From assembly GCA_025929005.1 (NCBI GenBank), contig JAICND010000018.1, forward strand, positions 1-10,103: a DNA stretch of 10,103 nt, in the 5' to 3' direction. Origin of the DNA: Acidimicrobiia bacterium (GTDB taxonomy: Bacteria; Actinomycetota; Acidimicrobiia; Spongiisociales; ZC4RG35). Positions within the stretch are counted from its first letter, which is position 1. Each line of letters starts with the position of its first letter. Below, piece by piece: positions 6,204 to 10,103 of the stretch. The notes under the pieces were generated by a model. It made no database searches and had not been told where the DNA came from. It saw only the letters and a list, made by a program, of their open reading frames with translations. The translations under genes and the position numbers were made by a program.

Positions 6204-6785
6204 TCAGCCCGGGCCGCGCCCGATTGTCATGCCGCCAGCTTTCCACTTGATCGAGCAGCCCATCGAGGGACGCTGTTCAGCAGGTACGGTCTTGCCTCCG
6301 ATTAGAGCGTCCACCGCTGCCCGCAGGCTCTCGCCGGTCACTTCAACTCCGTTGCCCGGGCGGGCCCCATCGAACTGACCCCGATAGGCGAGTCGACGGT
6401 CGCTGTCGAAGACAAAGAAGTCGGGTGTGCAGGCTGCCGTGAAGGAGCGCGCTACCTCCTGGCTCTCGTCGTACAGAATCGGGAAGGCATACCCCAGGGC
6501 ATCGGCCACCCTGGCGAGGTCCTCGGGTCCATCCTCGGGGTAGGCGGTGGCGTCGTTGGAAGCAATCCCCACGATGTCGACGGGCTTCGACGCATAGTCT
6601 TTCCCAAAGCTCACAAGGCCTTGCTGGATGAGCTTCACGTAAGGGCAGTGGTTACAGATGAACATCACGACCATGGCCGATTGGGTGAAGTCTTCCGCTG
6701 ACATGACGTCGCCGGAGCGGACGTCGGTCAATTTGAAAGCCGGTAATTCCGTTCCTAAAGGGAGCATCGTTGACGTTGCTGCCAT
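6204..6785 (-). CDS. Thioredoxin-fold (AhpC/TSA-type redoxin) family protein with CNHC motif
   Basis: A 193-residue cytoplasmic protein with no signal peptide. It begins MLPLGTELPAFKL, the usual entry strand of AhpC/TSA redoxins. The active-site motif is FICNHCPYVK, a CxxC pair at C44/C47 with histidine as the inner residue. IVGIASNDATAYPEDGPED (71-89), FPILYDESQEVARSFTAACTPDFFVFD (101-127) and RGQFDGARPGN (135-145) follow the typical fold, including the cis-proline region TPDFF. The end, PSMGCSIKWK (173-182), with a fourth conserved-looking cysteine, is characteristic of this uncharacterised subgroup. It probably acts as a thiol-disulfide oxidoreductase or peroxidase; the substrate is unknown. 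GGAGGAG lies 6 nt before the ATG, the strongest ribosome binding site in the window. The gene is inverted between the two carboxylase genes, divergent from alpha (72 nt between starts) and convergent with beta. Confidence 0.9.
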   Translation of the reverse strand: MAATSTMLPLGTELPAFKLTDVRSGDVMSAEDFTQSAMVVMFICNHCPYVKLIQQGLVSFGKDYASKPVDIVGIASNDATAYPEDGPEDLARVADALGYAFPILYDESQEVARSFTAACTPDFFVFDSDRRLAYRGQFDGARPGNGVEVTGESLRAAVDALIGGKTVPAEQRPSMGCSIKWKAGGMTIGRGPG

Positions 6786-6791
6786 TGGCTT

Positions 6792-6798
6792 CTCCTCC
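6792..6798 (-). promoter_or_regulatory. Strong Shine-Dalgarno site of the thioredoxin-fold gene
   Basis: The minus strand reads GGAGGAG, followed by AAGCCA and the ATG at 6785. This near-complete anti-Shine-Dalgarno complement contrasts with the carboxylase alpha start on the other side of the same gap, which has none. A TAnnnT-type box, TACGAT (6813-6818, minus strand), lies upstream and could be its -10 element, without a clear -35. Confidence 0.6.
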
Positions 6799-6841
6799 GT
6801 GAGTGAATGGTCATCGTAGGCTCAGGCCGTAATACCCGGGC

Positions 6842-6847
6842 TAGCCT
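6842..6847 (+). promoter_or_regulatory. Candidate -10 element TAGCCT upstream of the carboxylase alpha gene
   Basis: TAGCCT within CTAGCCTCGCT ends 10 nt before the GTG at 6858, the same sequence and spacing as upstream of the beta gene. If it is a -10 box, transcription would begin only a few nt before the GTG. That would suit a near-leaderless start and explain the missing ribosome binding site. No -35 match was seen. Confidence 0.35.
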
Positions 6848-6857
6848 CGCTTGCGCC

Positions 6858-8834
6858 GTGATCAGCAAGGTTCTCGTGGCCAATCGGGGGGAAATCGCGT
6901 GTCGGGTTTTCCGAACCTGTCGGCGCGTGGGGATCAAAACAGTTGCGATCTTCTCCGACGCTGATCGGGACTCCGTCCACGTCAGACGTGCCGACGAGGC
7001 GATGGCGCTGGGCGGTGCCAGCCCCGTCGACTCGTACCTTCGCATCGACGCCATCGTCGAGGCGGCCCGCCGGGCCGGCGCCGATGCCGTGCATCCGGGC
7101 TATGGATTTCTGGCGGAGAACGCCGACTTCGCCCGTGCGGTCATCAAGGCAGGATTGATCTGGGTCGGCCCCTCACCTGAAAGCATCGAACTGATGGGCT
7201 CCAAGCTCGCCGCCATCGAGAGGGCGCGAGCGGCGGGGGTTCCGGTCCTCCCTTCGGTGGACCTGACGGGTTTGCAGACTTCCGAGATCCTCGGAGCTGC
7301 TCAGCGGATCGGGTGGCCCGTGCTGGTGAAAGCTTCGGCCGGGGGCGGTGGCAAGGGCATGCGCATCGTTGCGGTCGAACAAGGTCTGGCTGACGCCGTT
7401 GAGGCATCACAGCGAGAGGCGGCGTCCGCGTTCGGCGATGACACCGTCTTCCTCGAGCGTTATCTCGAGGCTCCCCGGCACATTGAGATCCAGGTCTTCG
7501 GGGACAACCACGGGAATGTGGTTGCTCTCTTCGAGAGGGAGTGCTCGATTCAGCGGCGGCACCAGAAGATCATCGAAGAGGCCCCTTCGCCGGCCATCGA
7601 TCAGGCGACCCGCGAGCGCATGAGCGCCGCGGCCATCGCGGTTGCCCGCGCTGTCGACTACCGGGGAGCAGGCACGGTCGAGTTTGTCTTCGACGGCGAG
7701 GACTTCTACTTCCTGGAGATGAACACTCGCCTGCAGGTTGAGCATCCCGTTACCGAGGAGATAACGACCCTGGATCTCGTCCACCTCCAGCTTCTGGTCG
7801 CCGACGGTCTGCCCCTCCCCGGGGAGGCTCTTCAGCCCGAGATGGTGGGCCATGCCATTGAAGCCCGCCTGTATGCGGAGGACCCTCGCCAGGGCTATCT
7901 GCCGGCCTCGGGAACGATCGATCGGTTTCGCATCGACCATCCCGGCGTGAGAGTCGAGAGCGGAGTGGAGGACCGATCGCCTGTACCGATCTACTACGAC
8001 CCCATGATCGCCAAGGTGGTGGCCTGGGCCGACGACCGGGCGACCGCGGCCGCGATTCTCGCCGATGCGTTGGAGGGTGCCCAACTCCATGGGGTGACCA
8101 CCAACCGCGAGTTGTTGGTTCGGGTCTTACGTCACCCCGAGTTCCTTGCCGGCCATACCGACACTCACTTCCTGGAACGACACGATCCCGTTGCCCTCGG
8201 AGGCCCGCTGCTCGACCCGGCTGAGACGAAACTGGCGGCAGTGGCGGCGGCTCTCGCCGCCCAGGCGGACCGACGGTCGCAGTCCATCGTGCAATCAGTC
8301 GCTCCTTCCGGGTGGCGCAACAGCCCGTCACAGCTACAGGAAGTCGCCTTTGAGGGTCCCTTTGGCGAGATCACCGTCGGATATCGCTTCGAGGTGAGGA
8401 GCGGTTTGAAGGTGGAGGTCGACCACCACCCCCTACAGGGTGCGGCCGTTCTTGACCTCACTGCCGAGAGGGTGGGACTGGTCGTGGCAACACACCTCCG
8501 CTGGTTCGACGTCCACCGGGTGGGCGAGATCCACCACATTGACGGCCCCGGCGGGTATGTGCGCCTCATCGAGCGGCCCCGTTTTCCATCGGTGACGACT
8601 AACCACGACCGCGGGTCTCTCCACGCACCCATGCCTGGCAAGGTCGTCAAGGTTGAAGTGATAGAAGGCGACAGCGTCGACGAGGGCCAGGTACTGGTGG
8701 TGATGGAGGCGATGAAGATGGAGCACACGCTGCGTTCCCCCCACTCCGGAACCGTCACGTCGGTCCAAACCGCCACTGGCGACCAGGTCGAAGCCGGCCA
8801 AACTCTGGTGGTCGTGGAGTCCGTTCTTGCGTAG
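6858..8834 (+). CDS. Acyl-CoA carboxylase alpha subunit (biotin carboxylase + biotin carrier), AccA2-like
   Basis: Carboxylates its own biotin using ATP and bicarbonate and passes the carboxyl group to the beta subunit at 4530-6128. It has 658 residues. The biotin carboxylase part (about 1-445) starts MISKVLVANRGEIACRVFR and shows the ATP-grasp glycine loop ASAGGGGKGMRIV (about 157-169), ERECSIQRRHQKIIEEAPS (about 226-244) and EMNTRLQVEHPVTE (about 287-300) with catalytic residues intact. A less conserved linker follows. The C-terminal biotinyl domain contains EAMKMEH, with the biotinylated lysine near residue 620. I chose GTG at 6858 because homologues begin at ISKVLVANRG; ATG at 6807 would add 17 residues with no family match. 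There is no ribosome binding site. The last three codons and the stop lie inside the hairpin at 8824-8870. The partner gene is 0.7 kb upstream, separated by an inverted gene. Substrate is unknown; methylcrotonyl-CoA carboxylase is an alternative label. Confidence 0.94.
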   Translation: MISKVLVANRGEIACRVFRTCRRVGIKTVAIFSDADRDSVHVRRADEAMALGGASPVDSYLRIDAIVEAARRAGADAVHPGYGFLAENADFARAVIKAGLIWVGPSPESIELMGSKLAAIERARAAGVPVLPSVDLTGLQTSEILGAAQRIGWPVLVKASAGGGGKGMRIVAVEQGLADAVEASQREAASAFGDDTVFLERYLEAPRHIEIQVFGDNHGNVVALFERECSIQRRHQKIIEEAPSPAIDQATRERMSAAAIAVARAVDYRGAGTVEFVFDGEDFYFLEMNTRLQVEHPVTEEITTLDLVHLQLLVADGLPLPGEALQPEMVGHAIEARLYAEDPRQGYLPASGTIDRFRIDHPGVRVESGVEDRSPVPIYYDPMIAKVVAWADDRATAAAILADALEGAQLHGVTTNRELLVRVLRHPEFLAGHTDTHFLERHDPVALGGPLLDPAETKLAAVAAALAAQADRRSQSIVQSVAPSGWRNSPSQLQEVAFEGPFGEITVGYRFEVRSGLKVEVDHHPLQGAAVLDLTAERVGLVVATHLRWFDVHRVGEIHHIDGPGGYVRLIERPRFPSVTTNHDRGSLHAPMPGKVVKVEVIEGDSVDEGQVLVVMEAMKMEHTLRSPHSGTVTSVQTATGDQVEAGQTLVVVESVLA

Positions 8835-8870
8835 AAACGCCGCAGTTTTCGGCGGCGTTCTACGCAGGAA
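8824..8870. terminator. Imperfect stem-loop between convergent genes (copy 2), probable bidirectional terminator
   Basis: The left arm 8824-8845 and right arm 8850-8870 form a long stem around a TTTT loop, with one bulged A (8837), one A-G mismatch (8844/8851) and one G-U pair (8827/8867). It aligns with the hairpin at 6142-6189 at 41 of 48 positions. Two differences are compensatory, T-A pairs becoming C-G pairs. The carboxylase alpha stop TAG (8832-8834) is in the left arm and the DUF4230 stop (8860-8862) is in the right arm. No T-run follows. Termination is inferred from the convergent position. Confidence 0.75.
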
Positions 8871-9531
8871 GCTCGGTGGTGATGATCTCGACCTGGGTGT
8901 AGCCGAGTCCGAGTAGGAAATTGGTCAAGGCGGCCACCGCATTCTCTTCAGCCTCCTCGAGAATGCCCGCCGATTCTGCCTGTTGCAGCAACACGGTCTC
9001 GGCGACCTGGCGGGCGTCGGTCTCCAGACGGGGATCGCCCTTGGTGAAAAGGCCGGTCGTGCGGTCGATTACCTGAGTGGCACCGTTGTCGACGGCGATG
9101 TACTGGATCTCGGGGCTGGGAAGACGCACCGTGACCACCCCGGTCTCGTGATTGACATCAAAGGAGTCGGCCGTGATCGCCGAGAGGTCGACCCCGGCAC
9201 CGATCCGGGCCACCGCCAACAGGGTGAGGCTATCGCCCCTCGCCCACGCCAGGATTCCCGAGTCGGTGCCTTTTTCGATCACCGTGTACTCAACGTATTC
9301 GACCGTGGTGAGATCGGCGAGGGACCGGATGCTTTGCACCACGGTGGGGCCGACGTTCTCATACGGCTCTGGTGCCAGCGCCGCCGCGACATCATCCGGG
9401 GTGGGGATGCGATCGACCAGCGAACGGAAGGCAACGACGATTCCGACAATGCTGATGAGGAAGGCGACACCTAGCGCCGCCAGTACCCAGGGCCAGCGCG
9501 CCTGTCGGCCGCCGGGGATGGGTTCGGTCAC
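8860..9531 (-). CDS. DUF4230 domain protein with N-terminal membrane anchor
   Basis: A 223-residue protein of unknown function. After a short basic N-terminus (GGRQARWP) there is one hydrophobic segment, WVLAALGVAFLISIVGIVVAF (about 15-35). This places the remainder outside the cytoplasm, with the anchor uncleaved. The rest fits the DUF4230 pattern: VVQSIRSLADLTTVEYVEYTVIEKG (about 64-88), an LLAVARIGAGVDLSAIT stretch, VTVRLPSPEIQYIAVDNG, and a C-terminal helix with ARQVAETVLLQQAESAGILEEAEENAVAALTNFLLGLGYTQVEI. The start is GTG at 9531 with no ribosome binding site. A TAGCTT box spaced for leaderless initiation lies just upstream. The final codons and stop are in the right arm of the 8824-8870 hairpin. 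It is convergent with carboxylase alpha and divergent from the dehydrogenase, so it is probably transcribed alone. No functional link to neighbours is visible. Confidence 0.82.
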   Translation of the reverse strand: MTEPIPGGRQARWPWVLAALGVAFLISIVGIVVAFRSLVDRIPTPDDVAAALAPEPYENVGPTVVQSIRSLADLTTVEYVEYTVIEKGTDSGILAWARGDSLTLLAVARIGAGVDLSAITADSFDVNHETGVVTVRLPSPEIQYIAVDNGATQVIDRTTGLFTKGDPRLETDARQVAETVLLQQAESAGILEEAEENAVAALTNFLLGLGYTQVEIITTELPA

Positions 9532-9537
9532 ACCAGA

Positions 9538-9565
9538 AAGCTACCCGATATCGTGGTCTAGTTAA
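9538..9565 (-). promoter_or_regulatory. Candidate leaderless promoter of the DUF4230 gene
   Basis: On the minus strand, TTAACT (9560-9565) and TAGCTT (9538-9543) are 16 nt apart. The second box ends 6 nt before the GTG at 9531, which would make the start codon the transcript 5' end. TTAACT matches four of six bases of TTGACA. The box overlaps the first base of the divergent dehydrogenase start. Position and spacing are good; the sequence match is modest. Confidence 0.35.
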
Positions 9566-10103
9566 TGCCCGAGCAGCTTGGATTCATCGGAATTGGAACG
9601 ATGGGAGCCGGGATGGCTCGCAATCTGGTGGCCGCCGGCCATCGACTCGTCGTCTGGAACCGGACCTCTGAGAAGGCTCGACTAATCGAGGGCGCGACGG
9701 TTTCACGAAGTCTCCGTGACCTGGCGACCGCTGCCGACATCATCATGATCTGCGTGTCAGACACGCCCGACGTGGAGAGTGTCGTGCTGGGCGCCGATGG
9801 ACTTCTAACCGCCCTCCGTCCGGGGACGTTGATCGTCGATCATTCCACCATCAGCCCGACCGCCACCAGGACCCTCGACGAGACCGTGCGACGCCAAGGT
9901 TGTCACTGGCTCGACGCACCCGTAAGCGGAGGACCTGAAGGCGCCAGCCGGGGCACGCTGACCACCATGGTCGGAGGCGACCAGACCCAACTCGATCGGG
10001 CCCGCCCCTACCTCGAGGCCTACTCGGCCCTGATCACTCACGTGGGACCGGTGGGCGCGGGCCAGCTCGTCAAGCTCGTCAACCAGATCCTGGTCGTGGG
10101 AAA
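9565..10103 (+). CDS. NAD(P)-dependent beta-hydroxyacid dehydrogenase, 3-hydroxyisobutyrate dehydrogenase family (3' end cut by window edge)
   Basis: The first 179 codons of an oxidoreductase expected to be about 290 residues long. LGFIGIGTMGAGMARNL (5-21) is the Rossmann nucleotide-binding motif. WNRT (31-34) after the second strand has Arg where NAD-specific enzymes have Asp, pointing to NADPH; this is inference. VDHSTISP (91-98), DAPVSGGPEGASRGTLTTMVGG (117-138) and GPVGAGQLVKLVNQ (161-174) are the family's substrate and catalytic motifs, with the catalytic lysine at 170 and asparagine at 173. The family acts on 3-hydroxyisobutyrate, tartronate semialdehyde, glyoxylate or succinic semialdehyde, and the sequence seen does not separate these. 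A role in valine breakdown would sit well beside an acyl-CoA carboxylase but is speculation. The ATG is preceded by GTTA with no ribosome binding site. TATCGT (9549-9554) could be a -10 box. Confidence 0.92.
   Translation, partial: MPEQLGFIGIGTMGAGMARNLVAAGHRLVVWNRTSEKARLIEGATVSRSLRDLATAADIIMICVSDTPDVESVVLGADGLLTALRPGTLIVDHSTISPTATRTLDETVRRQGCHWLDAPVSGGPEGASRGTLTTMVGGDQTQLDRARPYLEAYSALITHVGPVGAGQLVKLVNQILVVG

Noticed and set aside
6807..6857. ATG start extending the carboxylase alpha subunit by 17 residues
   Set aside because: Relatives start at ISKVLVANRG. The extension has no family resemblance and lies in the divergent control region.
7407..8090. A 227-codon minus-strand frame inside the carboxylase alpha gene
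   Set aside because: Antisense to the conserved biotin carboxylase domain, with no motif or start signal.

Overview
The window is GC-rich and densely packed, with many GTG starts and 4-nt stop/start overlaps. The proteins look actinobacterial: a Bcp-type peroxiredoxin with an AAMTPGCT active site, an HhH-GPD protein of the TIGR03252 type, and a split acyl-CoA carboxylase resembling mycobacterial AccA2/AccD2. A non-streptomycete lineage such as Acidimicrobiia is plausible, but this rests on remembered family resemblance and not on a search. No RNA genes, CRISPR array, insertion sequence, phage genes or long gene-free stretch are visible. The largest gap between genes is about 110 bases.

Bases 1-4419 form a leftward gene train. 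It reads, from its 5' end: a 31-residue putative membrane peptide not usually called by gene finders, an HhH-GPD DNA-repair-like protein, a DUF4388 protein, uridine kinase (udk), pyrroline-5-carboxylate reductase (proC), proline dehydrogenase and a peroxiredoxin cut by the window edge. From DUF4388 down, the genes are 22 nt apart or overlap, so they are very probably one operon. It pairs the enzyme that makes proline with the enzyme that oxidises it.

Bases 4530-8834 hold the two subunits of a biotin-dependent acyl-CoA carboxylase on the + strand. The carboxyltransferase beta subunit comes first and the biotin carboxylase/biotin carrier alpha subunit second. An oppositely oriented thioredoxin-fold protein lies between them, so they cannot form a simple operon. 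Both subunit genes nevertheless carry the same CTAGCCTC element exactly 10 nt before the start codon, which suggests shared promoter control.

Each carboxylase gene ends against a convergent gene, and each junction holds a copy of the same long stem-loop (6142-6189 and 8824-8870). The copies match at 41 of 48 aligned positions and show compensatory base-pair changes. In the second copy the two arms supply the stop codons of both flanking genes. This repeated, U-tail-less hairpin is the most distinctive feature of the window.

The right end carries a leftward DUF4230 membrane-anchored protein and, divergently, the first 179 codons of a beta-hydroxyacid dehydrogenase (3-hydroxyisobutyrate dehydrogenase family) that runs off the window. 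Only 33 nt separate these two starts. No clearly novel multi-gene system is evident; the interesting signals are regulatory and structural.
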